This document shows positions 24,479 through 34,864 of a stretch of 64,000 bases of DNA, in pieces (the first letter of the stretch is position 1; each line of letters begins with the position of its first letter). The notes beneath the pieces were generated by a model, which worked only from the letters and a program-made list of their open reading frames with translations, made no database searches and was not told the origin of the DNA. Origin of the DNA: Chloroflexota bacterium (lineage in GTDB: Bacteria; Chloroflexota; Anaerolineae; UBA1429); NCBI GenBank assembly GCA_012841405.1, contig DUUT01000073.1, positions 62,001 to 126,000 of the forward strand, given 5' to 3'. The translations under genes were made by a program, and so were the position numbers.

Positions 24479-26107
24479 ATGGCCGAGGTGATACGCGCAG
24501 AGAGCGCCATAGATACCGCCCGGGTTGCGGCCTCGCGGCTGCCGAGCCCGCTGCGCGCCCTCGCCCGGCCGACCATCGCCGTCGCCATGGTGCTGTTCGG
24601 CGCCTCGCTCGTCAACGGCTTCGCCCTCATCTACGACGATCTGAACCTGCACTACCCCTTTATGTTCCCGGATTCGTACGACTGGATCGCCAACGGCCTG
24701 TATCACGCCGGGTACGCGGTGCGCTTTACCGCGCGTGCCCCCGGCCTTCCCCTGATCATCGCCGCGCTGACGCGTGCCGACGCGCTGCGCTTCCTTCCCT
24801 TCGTCAACCTGGCCGTGATGCTCGGCGTTCTGGCCACGTGCTATCGCCTGTATGCCCGCGCCGTGGCAGGGCCGGCGGCGCTGGTTGCAGTGACATTGCT
24901 CTATGCCAGCTACTTTTTCCACTCCTTTCCCTTCTGGGTGCTGGCAGACCTGTACTGCTTGTTGTTCATCGCGCTGAGCCTGCACGAGTTCCTGGGCGCC
25001 CGCGAGGCGCCACGCCGTTACGTCACCTCGGCGCTGTACCTGGGCGTCAGTGCGGCATTCCAGTACGCGGGGATCGTGCTGCTGCCCGCCTACGGGCTCG
25101 TGTGGTTCCTCTGCCGACGGAGGACGCCGGCATGGCGGTACCTGGGCCTCGCCGCCGTGACGCTCGCCGTCACCCTCGCCCCCTGGATGCTCTACCGCTG
25201 GGTGGCTTTCGGCGACCCGCTGTACAGCCACGTAGAGCAGGTGCAACTGGTGCGTTGGCATCTCGACAGCATCCCGTTCTACCTGTTCAACACGGTGGGC
25301 GCCGTTGGGATCGTGGCGTGCGTCATCGCGCTGGTGGGGCTCATCAGCGCCCTGCGCCGCGGCCGAGACGAGACGCTGCTGCTGATGATCCTGGTCCTGG
25401 CGGGCAACATCCTCTTCTGGGTACTGCTCTATGACTGGAACGAACGCCGCTTTGTGCTCTACTGGCTGGTGCCGATCTACTACCTAGTGGCCCATGGTGT
25501 GCGTGCGGCCCAGACGGTGGCACGCCCCGGCCGCTGGCGATGGCCCCTCACCACGGGCCTCGTGGTGGTATTGGCGCTCTATGCCAACCTCGATGTCGGC
25601 TCGCCCCTGAGTGTGGATCGCATCGCCCTGTCGCCGCGACATCACCTCGTGGCGCCCACGATAGCCAAGGATTCCGGGGTGAGCATCGACGTGAGGGCCC
25701 TCCGTGTGGAGCGCGTCGACCGCGGCCTCCTCGGCAGCCTGGCCGTCAGCAAGCCCCTCGCCGCCCGCCGGTTACCCGTCCCGCCGCCGTCGGCGGCGGA
25801 CGTGGCCGAGGCCCGACGGCGCCTGGCCGAGCGCTACCCGGATGGCTCCCCCAGACTCTGGTTCCACTATGGCGCGGGCCGGCCCCATTCATGGTACGAC
25901 TACCGCAACCGCTACGGCAACGCCTTCCTCACCACCCTGGAGCGAGCCGATGCGCTGGCGGATGTGCCCGTCGGTGAGCCGCTGCTGATGCTCAAACCCC
26001 ACGACCCCGCCGCGCAGCACGCCTGCGAGGTGCTGTGGGACCTACCCGAGTCGACCCTGCTGGTGATGCGGGTGGCTCCCGGCCCCGCGGAGGGCGACGC
26101 ACCATGA
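24479..26107 (+). CDS. Multi-spanning membrane glycosyltransferase, GT-C/ArnT-like
   Basis: The 542-residue protein has about ten predicted membrane helices between residues 35 and 370 and a soluble C-terminal tail. The first outside loop has the acidic pair in PDSYDWIANGLYH, as expected for GT-C enzymes that use polyprenyl-phosphate sugars (ArnT/PMT type). It would act on the outer face of the membrane, adding sugars after export. There is no strong binding site, but the ATG at 24479 fits the helix pattern. The C-terminal tail is unusually long and has no motif I recognise. Confidence 0.7.
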   Translation: MAEVIRAESAIDTARVAASRLPSPLRALARPTIAVAMVLFGASLVNGFALIYDDLNLHYPFMFPDSYDWIANGLYHAGYAVRFTARAPGLPLIIAALTRADALRFLPFVNLAVMLGVLATCYRLYARAVAGPAALVAVTLLYASYFFHSFPFWVLADLYCLLFIALSLHEFLGAREAPRRYVTSALYLGVSAAFQYAGIVLLPAYGLVWFLCRRRTPAWRYLGLAAVTLAVTLAPWMLYRWVAFGDPLYSHVEQVQLVRWHLDSIPFYLFNTVGAVGIVACVIALVGLISALRRGRDETLLLMILVLAGNILFWVLLYDWNERRFVLYWLVPIYYLVAHGVRAAQTVARPGRWRWPLTTGLVVVLALYANLDVGSPLSVDRIALSPRHHLVAPTIAKDSGVSIDVRALRVERVDRGLLGSLAVSKPLAARRLPVPPPSAADVAEARRRLAERYPDGSPRLWFHYGAGRPHSWYDYRNRYGNAFLTTLERADALADVPVGEPLLMLKPHDPAAQHACEVLWDLPESTLLVMRVAPGPAEGDAP

Positions 26108-27450
26108 GAATCTACCTCGTCGTCCACCGCTTTTCGCCCGAGGGGATGGGCGGTACCGAGCTGTACACGCTGCATCTCGCCCACGGCCTGCTGGACCATG
26201 GCCATGAGGTGACCGTCCTGACCCACGCCGAGGGCGAGGGCGCCGACATCGCGGTGTGTGAGGACGTCCATGAGGGGATCCCCGTCCAGCGATTGGCCTT
26301 TGCCCCCGACGCCGGCGGCGACCTCGTCCGCGAGGAGTATGACAACCGTCGGGTGGCCTCCGCCGTGCGCCGCCTCTGGGAGGCGCAGCGCCCCGACCTC
26401 GTCCACGTGACGCATTTCGGCCACCTCAGCACCTCCGTGGCCCAAGTCGCCGAGGCGCTGAGCATCCCCTGGGTGGCGACGCTCACCGACTTTTGGGCCG
26501 TCTGTCCCACGGGCTGCCTGTTGCGCACCGACGGCGCGCTCTGCACCGGGCCCCACGAGCTCGGCGCGTGCGTGCGCTGTCTCACGCACATGGGCTCCCG
26601 GGGCGCCGGGTACGCCGCGCTATCACGGGCCGTCCCCGACTGGGGGTGGTCTCTCGCCGCGCGCGCCGCGGCATGGCCGTTGCTGCGGGCGCTGCCCCCG
26701 GCGCGCTGGTTGGCGGCGCTGCAGGCCCGTAGCGCCGTCATCCGCCGGCGTCTGCGGAGCGCCGGGGCGATACTCACTCCCGGTGCCCATGCCCGTGCCA
26801 TGCTCTTGGCCAACGGGTACCCGGCGGACCTCATCCGCCACGCCCCCCACGGCATCGACGCGCCAGAGGCGCTCCGCGGCCATGGTCGGCCCGCCGAAGA
26901 GTCCGTCCTCCGCTTGGGGTACCTGGGACCCCTGACTCACGCCAAGGGCGCCCACCTCCCCCTCGAGGCGGTGACGCACCTGGGACCAGACGCCCCGGTG
27001 ACGCTCACCTACCGCGGTGGTTTGCCGTCCGCCGCCGCGCTGAATGCCTACGCGCGCTCAATCCTCGAGGGCCTCGACGCGTCCGATCGTGCGCGGCACG
27101 AGGGGCCCTACCACCAGGATGAGCTGCCTACCATCCTGCGGGCGTTGGATGTCGTCATCGTCCCCTCGCTCGCCTACGAGAACACCCCCACAGTGATCTA
27201 TGAGGCGATCGCCGCCGGGGTGCCCGTCATCGCCAGCGACCTCGGTGGGATGCGCGAGCTCGTCGAGACGCTCCGCGGCGGTTGGCTCTTCCCGCGGGGC
27301 GACGCCGCCGCGCTGGCGCAGCTGATCGGCGCGCTCGCCGCGGACCGCCAGCGCGTCCGGCGGGTGGCCGCGGGGCTCGCCCCCGTGCCGACGTTCGCGG
27401 CGCACCTGGAATACGTGCGCGGCCTGTACGCCGCCATCCGAGGAGCGTAA
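26104..27450 (+). CDS. Family 4 glycosyltransferase with cysteine cluster
   Basis: The 448-residue protein overlaps the preceding stop by four bases. It begins MRIYLVVHRFSPEGMGGTELY, the donor-side Rossmann fold of GT4 enzymes, and ends with PSLAYENTPTVIYEAIAAG, holding the E-x7-E motif. Residues about 137-175 (DFWAVCPTGCLLRTDGALC, then CVRC) form a cysteine-rich insertion that could bind zinc. The gene at 28802 shares the layout and the insertion, so the two are paralogues. Acceptor and donor unknown. Confidence 0.88.
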   Translation: MRIYLVVHRFSPEGMGGTELYTLHLAHGLLDHGHEVTVLTHAEGEGADIAVCEDVHEGIPVQRLAFAPDAGGDLVREEYDNRRVASAVRRLWEAQRPDLVHVTHFGHLSTSVAQVAEALSIPWVATLTDFWAVCPTGCLLRTDGALCTGPHELGACVRCLTHMGSRGAGYAALSRAVPDWGWSLAARAAAWPLLRALPPARWLAALQARSAVIRRRLRSAGAILTPGAHARAMLLANGYPADLIRHAPHGIDAPEALRGHGRPAEESVLRLGYLGPLTHAKGAHLPLEAVTHLGPDAPVTLTYRGGLPSAAALNAYARSILEGLDASDRARHEGPYHQDELPTILRALDVVIVPSLAYENTPTVIYEAIAAGVPVIASDLGGMRELVETLRGGWLFPRGDAAALAQLIGALAADRQRVRRVAAGLAPVPTFAAHLEYVRGLYAAIRGA

Positions 27451-27452
27451 CC

Positions 27453-28805
27453 GTGGCCCCGTCGGACGCTACCGCCGTGCTGATCCTCAGTATGGACTCT
27501 ATTGGCGCGCGCATGGCGGGCCCCGGCATCCGCTGCTGGGAGCTGGCGCGGGTGCTGTCGACGACGTGCCGCGTCACCCTCGCGGCGCCCACCCAGGGGG
27601 ACCTCTCCCCCGCTGGATGGCGCGTCGTCCCCCTGACGCTGAGCGCCGCCAGCGAGATCGACCCGCTCCTGGCGGATGCCGATGTGGTCGTCGCCCCCAG
27701 CTTTTTGCTCGCTGACTATCCTCAGCTGGCCGCCGTGGACATCCCCTGGGTGGCCGATGCCTACGTACCCGCGAGCAGCGAGACGTTGGCCAGCAACCAG
27801 CTCGCCGATCTGCCAACGCGCCTGGCGCGCCACAACGCCGACACGGCGCTGCTGAACCGCGTGCTCGCCTCGGCGGATTTCGTCCTCTGTGCCTCAGAGC
27901 GACAGCGCGACCTGTACCTTGGCCTGATGGCCTCCCTCGGGCGCCTCAACCCCTACACCTACGACGACGACCCGACGCTGCGGCGCCTCATCGACGTAGT
28001 GCCCTTTGGTCTGCCGTCCGAGCCGCCGGTGCGCACGCGGCCGGTGCTCAAGGGCGTCCACCCCGCCGTCGCGCCCGAGGACAAGGTGCTTCTGTGGGGC
28101 GGCGGCATCTGGGATTGGTTTGACCCCCTGACGCTCATCGAGGCCGTGGACCGCGTCGTCCGCCAGCGCGACGACGTACGCCTCTTCTTTCCCGGCCCCC
28201 GCGCCCCCTTCCGGCGGCGCGTCCCCACCATGGCCATGCACCAGCGCGCCGTCGACCTCAGCGACCGCCTCGGCCTGACGGACCGCTACGTCATCTTTGG
28301 GGAGTGGCTGCCGGTGGAGGAGCGCGCCAACTATCTCCTTGAGGCCGACATCGGCGTCTCGACCCACCCCGCGGGGATCGAGGCGCGCTACGCCTTTCGT
28401 ACGCGGCTGCTCGACTATCTCTGGGCCGGGCTACCCATGGTCGTCTCGGAGGGGGACGCCCTCGCCGACCTCGTGCGCGAGCGCGACCTGGGGCTCGTCG
28501 TCCCGCCGGGGGATGCGTGCGCCCTGGCCGACGCCCTCCTCTCCCTCCTCCTGGAGGACGATCCGAGGGGATCGCGCCGGGCGCAGTTCGAGGCCGTCGC
28601 CGCCAGCTTGACGTGGGAGCGCTGCGCGGCCCCCCTGGTCGCGTTCTGCCAGCAACCGCGGCGCGCCGCCGACAGGCTCGCCGGCTATGACGTGGGCGCG
28701 CCCCTCGAGCAGCTCACCGCCTACTATGAAGGGTGGCGCGTCATGCGCGCCTTCAAGGCGCTCAAGGGCTGGCAAGAGCGCCTGCTGGGGGTATTCCGCC
28801 GATGA
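27453..28805 (+). CDS. Family 4-like glycosyltransferase
   Basis: The 450-residue protein starts at a GTG with GAGGAG seven bases upstream, just after the previous stop. The N-terminal half has SMDSIGARMAGPGIRCWELA, typical of a GT subgroup that takes whole-cell-surface glycans, then CASERQRDLYLG. The C-terminal half has LLWGGGIWDWFDPLTLIEAV and THPAGIEARYAFRTRLLDYL, a variant of the GT4 nucleotide-sugar site. The paired GT4 genes on both sides overlap or abut it. No donor can be assigned. Confidence 0.84.
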   Translation: MAPSDATAVLILSMDSIGARMAGPGIRCWELARVLSTTCRVTLAAPTQGDLSPAGWRVVPLTLSAASEIDPLLADADVVVAPSFLLADYPQLAAVDIPWVADAYVPASSETLASNQLADLPTRLARHNADTALLNRVLASADFVLCASERQRDLYLGLMASLGRLNPYTYDDDPTLRRLIDVVPFGLPSEPPVRTRPVLKGVHPAVAPEDKVLLWGGGIWDWFDPLTLIEAVDRVVRQRDDVRLFFPGPRAPFRRRVPTMAMHQRAVDLSDRLGLTDRYVIFGEWLPVEERANYLLEADIGVSTHPAGIEARYAFRTRLLDYLWAGLPMVVSEGDALADLVRERDLGLVVPPGDACALADALLSLLLEDDPRGSRRAQFEAVAASLTWERCAAPLVAFCQQPRRAADRLAGYDVGAPLEQLTAYYEGWRVMRAFKALKGWQERLLGVFRR

Positions 28806-30088
28806 GAATCCTCCTCCCCATCCATCAGTACCTGCCCCACAGCCGTGCGGGCACCGAGGTGTACACCCATTCCCTCGCCCGCGAGTTGGCGCAGCGCCAC
28901 GATGTCCTCGTCTATTGCCACGAGCCGACCCTAGACGGCGGCGACGAGCCCGCGAGGGAGGCCCCCTACGAGGGGATCACCGTCCGGCGCGTGGCCGCCT
29001 TTGGGCGCGGCGCGGCGCGCGGTCCGTGGGCCGAGTTCCGGCGTGATTATGCCAACCCGTACATCGCCGCCGATTTCGGCCGTACCGTCGACCGCTACCG
29101 CCCGGTCGTGGTCCATGTGCAGCACCTCAAGGGGCTGTCCGCCGGGCTGGTAACGCAGTGCGCCCAGCGCGGCATCCCCGTCGTCATGACGCTGCACGAC
29201 TATTGGGCCGTCTGCCCCAACGCCCAGTGCGTCCGACCGGACGGAACGATCTGCTACCGGAGCCACGCCCGCCTCGCCTGCGCCCACTGTGCCGCCGAGC
29301 GCGCGGGCATGCCCGCGCTGCGCTGGGCCGCCCCGGCCCTCGCCCCCGCCTTTTTCGCGCGCGATGCCGCCATCCGCCGCGCGCTGCGCGGCGTGCGGCG
29401 CTTTATATCTCCCTCCCACTTTCTCAAGGGGCGCATGGTGGCCGCCGGCGTGCCGGCGGAGCGCATCGTCGTGCTGGAGAATGGATTGGATCGGGCGCGC
29501 CTCGCGATATCGTGCGCCACGCCGCGCGGGCCGTGGCGGGGGCACTATGCCTTCATCGGCTCGCTGGCCTGGCAAAAGGGGGTGGAGGTCCTGGTGCGCG
29601 CCTTTGGCGACGCCGCCCTGGCCGCGGCGCAGCTGCGCATCTGGGGGAATCCGGACGCCTTCCCCGCCTATGCACGGCGCCTGCGCGCTCTCGCTGCCTC
29701 ACGCCCCAACGTCACCCTCGAGGGCGAGGCCGATGATCGCGCGGTGGACGCCGCCCTCGCCTGGGCCGACTATCTCGTCGTCCCCTCCCTCTGGTGGGAG
29801 AACTCGCCCGTCACCATCCAGGAGGCCTACGCCGCCGGCGTGCCCGTCATCGCCTCGCGGTTGGGCGCCCTCGAGGAAAAGGTGCGCGACGGTGTCAGCG
29901 GCCTGCTCTTTGCGCCGGGCGACGTCGGCGATCTGGTGAGCGTTCTGCGGCGCACCATCGACGAGCCCGACCTGCTAGCCCGCCTCCGGGCGGGCATCCC
30001 GCCCGTCACCACTATCGCCGACCACGCCGCTCAGCTCGAGGCGCTGTACGCCGCGGTGCGAGCAGAAACGGGGAGGGGCGGCTTCTGA
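28802..30088 (+). CDS. Family 4 glycosyltransferase with cysteine cluster
   Basis: The 428-residue paralogue of the gene at 26104 opens with MRILLPIHQYLPHSRAGTEVY and has the same cysteine insertion, here DYWAVCPNAQCVRPDGTIC then CAHC. The nucleotide-sugar site is PSLWWENSPVTIQEAYAAG. The ATG overlaps the previous stop by four bases. It is the last gene of the operon; a strong terminator stem begins inside its last codons, so translation and termination may interfere. Confidence 0.88.
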   Translation: MRILLPIHQYLPHSRAGTEVYTHSLARELAQRHDVLVYCHEPTLDGGDEPAREAPYEGITVRRVAAFGRGAARGPWAEFRRDYANPYIAADFGRTVDRYRPVVVHVQHLKGLSAGLVTQCAQRGIPVVMTLHDYWAVCPNAQCVRPDGTICYRSHARLACAHCAAERAGMPALRWAAPALAPAFFARDAAIRRALRGVRRFISPSHFLKGRMVAAGVPAERIVVLENGLDRARLAISCATPRGPWRGHYAFIGSLAWQKGVEVLVRAFGDAALAAAQLRIWGNPDAFPAYARRLRALAASRPNVTLEGEADDRAVDAALAWADYLVVPSLWWENSPVTIQEAYAAGVPVIASRLGALEEKVRDGVSGLLFAPGDVGDLVSVLRRTIDEPDLLARLRAGIPPVTTIADHAAQLEALYAAVRAETGRGGF

Positions 30089-30107
30089 CCGCCCCTCCCC
30101 GCTTTTT
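30069..30107 (+). terminator. Terminator of the glycan operon
   Basis: CGGGGAGGGGCGG (30069-30081) and CCGCCCCTCCCCG (30089-30101) form a perfect 13-bp stem, followed by five T (30103-30107). The loop contains the TGA stop of the last glycosyltransferase gene. Confidence 0.92.
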
Positions 30108-30127
30108 CCCGATGGGTACGCAATCCC

Positions 30128-32101
30128 TCAGCGGAGCGCCTCCAACTGGGCGGCAGCATCCAGCAGCCCCAGCGCGCGCAGGCGCTCGGATGTCGGCCAG
30201 CCCGTCGAGCAATCCCAGCCACGCAGATCATAGTAGCGGTCGAGCAGCGCGCGGAACTCGTGGGCGTCCGCACTCAGGTGGGTGCCATCGGTCTTTTCTG
30301 GCCACTGGTAGTGGGGGATCACGGCTTCGTCCACCGCGCGGTTCCGGCCAAAATTGCGCACATCGATGCACCGCTCGAGGTTCACGATCCGCTCGGCGAT
30401 GGGGCGCTCCATCTCGCGGATATCGAGGTCGATGCCGGTGCACGGGCGATACAGGGCAGCCTCAGCCCCCATGTCGCCGAGGATCGACCCCTGCTCCGCA
30501 GCGAGCTCGCGCTCCAGATCCTCGCGCGTATCGAACGTGCGCCGCGTGAGCGGAAACACCCAGTCGCAGAGGGCCATCGAGTCCTTGATGATCGTCCGGT
30601 GCTGGTGGAACGCCGTCACGTGCTCGATGTAGGCATCCCCTGGGTACACCGCCTCCTCCGACCCGTACAGCACCTCTGCCAGCTCTTTGAGGCGCGCCGG
30701 GATCTCGGCGGGGTCCTTCGGCGCGTCCGGATAGCCGTACAGCCCGTTGAGGAAGAAAAAGTCGTGGGTGCTGGGCGTCACATCGCGCGTCGATACGGCG
30801 TATAGCAGCGCCGAGTACTCCCAGAAGGGGCTGGGGTGCGGCTCCATGGCGCGGCCGTCGCGATGCCACCCATGCCCGCGGCTGCCGGCATCCTCGATGA
30901 AATCCACCAGGTGCCGGGGCCCTACCGGGTGCCGCTCGTAAAAGCGCGCCAGACCCTCCGCATAGTCATTACCCAACCCCTCACGCCGGGCGACGCGCAT
31001 CAGCCACTGCCGCCACCACTCGGGGTCGTCCACGTCGAGGCGCTCACCCTCGATCTCGTGGATGCCCAGCTCCTTGAGGGCGCCAAAGTAGCGGTACCAG
31101 GTATCATAGACCCAGGTCGTCATCCCTAGGTCCTCCACCAGGCTACCGACGTTCAGGCCCATCTCTCCGAGGCCACGCGGCCGAGGGACGAACAGCTCGC
31201 CATGGAGCGAGCGACCGCGGTACTCGGGGTGTGACCCCCTGGCCCAGCCGCTATCGACGCACAGGCTCATCTTGTACGCGGCGCCGACGCCATAGTGGTC
31301 GGTGAGCGGCTCCATGCGCGCGCCACAGCGGACGGTGCACCCATGGGTGCAGGCCACCAACGGGAAACCGGAGTCGATCTGGCCGATGCCACCGATGCCG
31401 CCGCGCGCCAGCTGCCACACGCGCTGCACCTCTGAGACAAAGCCGGCCGGGTCGGCGAGCGCCACTCCGCCCGTCCCCCGGATGGCGATCGCCTTGAGGT
31501 TCTTGGCCCCAAACACCCCGCCAAAGCCGCCGTTACCCACCGCGTTCTTGAGGCGGTGGCCAATGGTGGCAAAGCGCACCCGGTTCTCGCCCGCCGGACC
31601 GATGGCCGCCACCTGGTACTGCTGCCCGTGGCGCTCCTTCAGGGCTCGTTGCGTGGCATAGAGCCCCTGGCCCCAGAGATCGTCGGCCTCCTCCAGCGAG
31701 ACGCGGTCATCCTCGATGCGCAGGTACACCGGGGTGCTGGCCCGCCCCTGGATGATGATGCCGTCATAGCCGGCGTACTTGAGCTCGGCGCCCCAGTACC
31801 CCCCCATCGTCGCCGAGGCCCACATGGGCTGTGGGTAGCCCCGCGGCATGAGGCTCGACACCACGACACGCCCGGATGTGGGCGCGCACGTGCCCACGAG
31901 GGGGCCTGCACTCAGCACAATGCGGTTCTCAGGGTCGAACGGCCCGACGCCGGGCCGAACCTCGTTCCAACCGATCAGCGCGTTCCACCCGCGCGGCCCC
32001 AGCCATACCGTCGGATCGGGGGTCTCCTCTACCGACACGTTGGCCGCGTCGAGATCGACCCGCAGCATCCTGCCCGTGTAACCACCCTTTGCAGCGTTCA
32101 T
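30128..32101 (-). CDS. Aldehyde:ferredoxin oxidoreductase, tungsten/molybdenum family
   Basis: The 657-residue enzyme has the AOR layout: an N-terminal domain with GYTGRMLRVDL, LSAGPLVGT and GFGGVFGAKNLKAI for the bis-pterin cofactor, and the Fe-S cysteines. The first three are in ACTHGCTVRC, spaced x3 and x3 where characterised AORs have x2 and x3; the fourth is in DSMALCDW. It would oxidise aldehydes to acids with ferredoxin as acceptor in an anaerobic or microaerobic setting. The ATG overlaps the upstream ferredoxin gene by four bases, so the pair is coupled. The substrate is unknown. Confidence 0.92.
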   Translation of the reverse strand: MNAAKGGYTGRMLRVDLDAANVSVEETPDPTVWLGPRGWNALIGWNEVRPGVGPFDPENRIVLSAGPLVGTCAPTSGRVVVSSLMPRGYPQPMWASATMGGYWGAELKYAGYDGIIIQGRASTPVYLRIEDDRVSLEEADDLWGQGLYATQRALKERHGQQYQVAAIGPAGENRVRFATIGHRLKNAVGNGGFGGVFGAKNLKAIAIRGTGGVALADPAGFVSEVQRVWQLARGGIGGIGQIDSGFPLVACTHGCTVRCGARMEPLTDHYGVGAAYKMSLCVDSGWARGSHPEYRGRSLHGELFVPRPRGLGEMGLNVGSLVEDLGMTTWVYDTWYRYFGALKELGIHEIEGERLDVDDPEWWRQWLMRVARREGLGNDYAEGLARFYERHPVGPRHLVDFIEDAGSRGHGWHRDGRAMEPHPSPFWEYSALLYAVSTRDVTPSTHDFFFLNGLYGYPDAPKDPAEIPARLKELAEVLYGSEEAVYPGDAYIEHVTAFHQHRTIIKDSMALCDWVFPLTRRTFDTREDLERELAAEQGSILGDMGAEAALYRPCTGIDLDIREMERPIAERIVNLERCIDVRNFGRNRAVDEAVIPHYQWPEKTDGTHLSADAHEFRALLDRYYDLRGWDCSTGWPTSERLRALGLLDAAAQLEALR

Positions 32102-32604
32102 TCACCGACCTCCACGATGTACGCGTCGGGCTCATAGGTCAGCGCCTTCCCCGCCAGTGGGCACATGGCCACACACTGCGGTCCATCATCGCGATCGCTG
32201 CACAGGTCACACTTGATGGCCAGCCGCCGGTCGGGATGGCGACGCGGTGCCCCCCAGGGACACGCCTTCTGGCAGCGCATGCAGCCGATGCACACCTCCT
32301 CCAACACGCGCACGGCGCCGGAGCGCGCATCGCGCGTGAGCGCGTCCACCGGGCATGCCGCGATGCAAGGCGCCTCGGGGCACTGCACGCACAGCGTCCC
32401 GCTAATCGGGTTGGCGCCGTCGAACTCGTTCAGCTGCACCATAATGCGGGCCACCGCCGGTCGCGCTACTCCCTCCTTGGCGATGGAACAGGCAATCTCA
32501 CAGACTCGACACGTACGACACCACTGGGGATCAAAGCGTACCCTGCCCCTGGCGCCTGCGGTTGGCTCGGGGCTCCCCTCAATGCGACGATGCGTTGCGG
32601 TCAT
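32098..32604 (-). CDS. Multi-cluster ferredoxin subunit partnering AOR
   Basis: The 168-residue protein carries four cysteine groups for up to four 4Fe-4S clusters: CRTCRVCEIAC, CVQCPEAPCIAAC, CIGCMRCQKAC and CDLCSDRDDGPQCVAMC. This is the HycB/DmsB-type electron-transfer layout. It should take electrons from the AOR encoded immediately downstream. The ATG at 32604 has GAGAGGG upstream; the longer frame to 32646 has an Asp/Glu-rich extension without a binding site. The promoter at 32683-32711 serves both genes. The final electron acceptor is not in the window. Confidence 0.92.
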   Translation of the reverse strand: MTATHRRIEGSPEPTAGARGRVRFDPQWCRTCRVCEIACSIAKEGVARPAVARIMVQLNEFDGANPISGTLCVQCPEAPCIAACPVDALTRDARSGAVRVLEEVCIGCMRCQKACPWGAPRRHPDRRLAIKCDLCSDRDDGPQCVAMCPLAGKALTYEPDAYIVEVGE

Positions 32605-32682
32605 TGCGCCCTCTCTGGCCTCAGGATCGATGGTCGGTGGTAGCACCGCGATGCTGGCATCGCGCTGCCAGCCAGCCCTGCG

Positions 32683-32711
32683 ATGCTAGCACCGCCCGGA
32701 TGCACTGTCAA
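32683..32711 (-). promoter_or_regulatory. Promoter of the AOR operon
   Basis: On the minus strand, TTGACA (32711-32706), a 17-base spacer and TAGCAT (32688-32683) preceded by TGc. A divergent pyrG promoter lies 125 bases away. Confidence 0.63.
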
Positions 32712-32835
32712 TCTGAGCGGGCTCCCTGCAGAGCCACCGCACACGCCCAGGCGCCGCCGAAAGACGACGGCTCGGACGACGGAGCGTCGGATGACGCCGT
32801 CATCCTAACCGCAGTGGTCGCCTTGGGCCAGCTAT

Positions 32836-32864
32836 TTGGCCGCATCCCCACGCGATGCTATACT
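32836..32864 (+). promoter_or_regulatory. Promoter of pyrG
   Basis: TTGGCC (32836-32841), a 17-base spacer and TATACT (32859-32864) preceded by TGc. Start expected near 32871. Confidence 0.68.
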
Positions 32865-32908
32865 ATGTGCCCGGGCGCGTGTGCCCCACACAAGATTGGA
32901 GGGCACCC

Positions 32909-34531
<1,623 letters not shown>

Positions 34532-34546
34532 ACCACAGACACAAAG

Positions 34547-34578
34547 AACGCGGCACTCTTCTGGGGGAGTGCCGCGTT
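34547..34578 (+). terminator. Hairpin after pyrG
   Basis: AACGCGGCACTC (34547-34558) pairs with GAGTGCCGCGTT (34567-34578), a 12-bp perfect stem 15 bases after the stop. There is no T-tract, so termination may rely on other factors. Confidence 0.62.
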
Positions 34579-34754
34579 CATGTATCTGCCCTTGTCCCGC
34601 CGGCGCGCATCAATGCGCCCGCGCCGGCCGAGCGGTCATCCTGCGACGGACCGAAGGCGCATGTGCAGAGCACGCGGACACGTCGTCCCCGAGCGATCGC
34701 CAGGGGCCGTGCCGCCTTTGCCGTGTTTTGAAAACGCACCCGACGTCGAAACGA

Positions 34755-34840
34755 TGCCGCCCTGAGCGCAAGCGAGGGGCCTTGACGCCCATCGACAAGG
34801 TTTCTCGCCGCGAGGTTTCACGCCTCGCTCAGAACGACGC
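34755..34840. repeat. Palindromic intergenic element between pyrG and the solute-binding gene
   Basis: CTGAGCGCAAGCGAGG near 34762 and CCTCGCTCAG at 34823-34832 form imperfect terminal inverted repeats around a core that has a second small palindrome (TCGCCGCGA). The right end, read outward, is GTCGTTCTGAGCG, like widespread interspersed elements. The rest of the gap 34532-34864 holds a GC hairpin (34600-34627) and no gene. Confidence 0.45.
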
Positions 34841-34864
34841 TGTGGCCCTTTTTCCCAACGCTAC

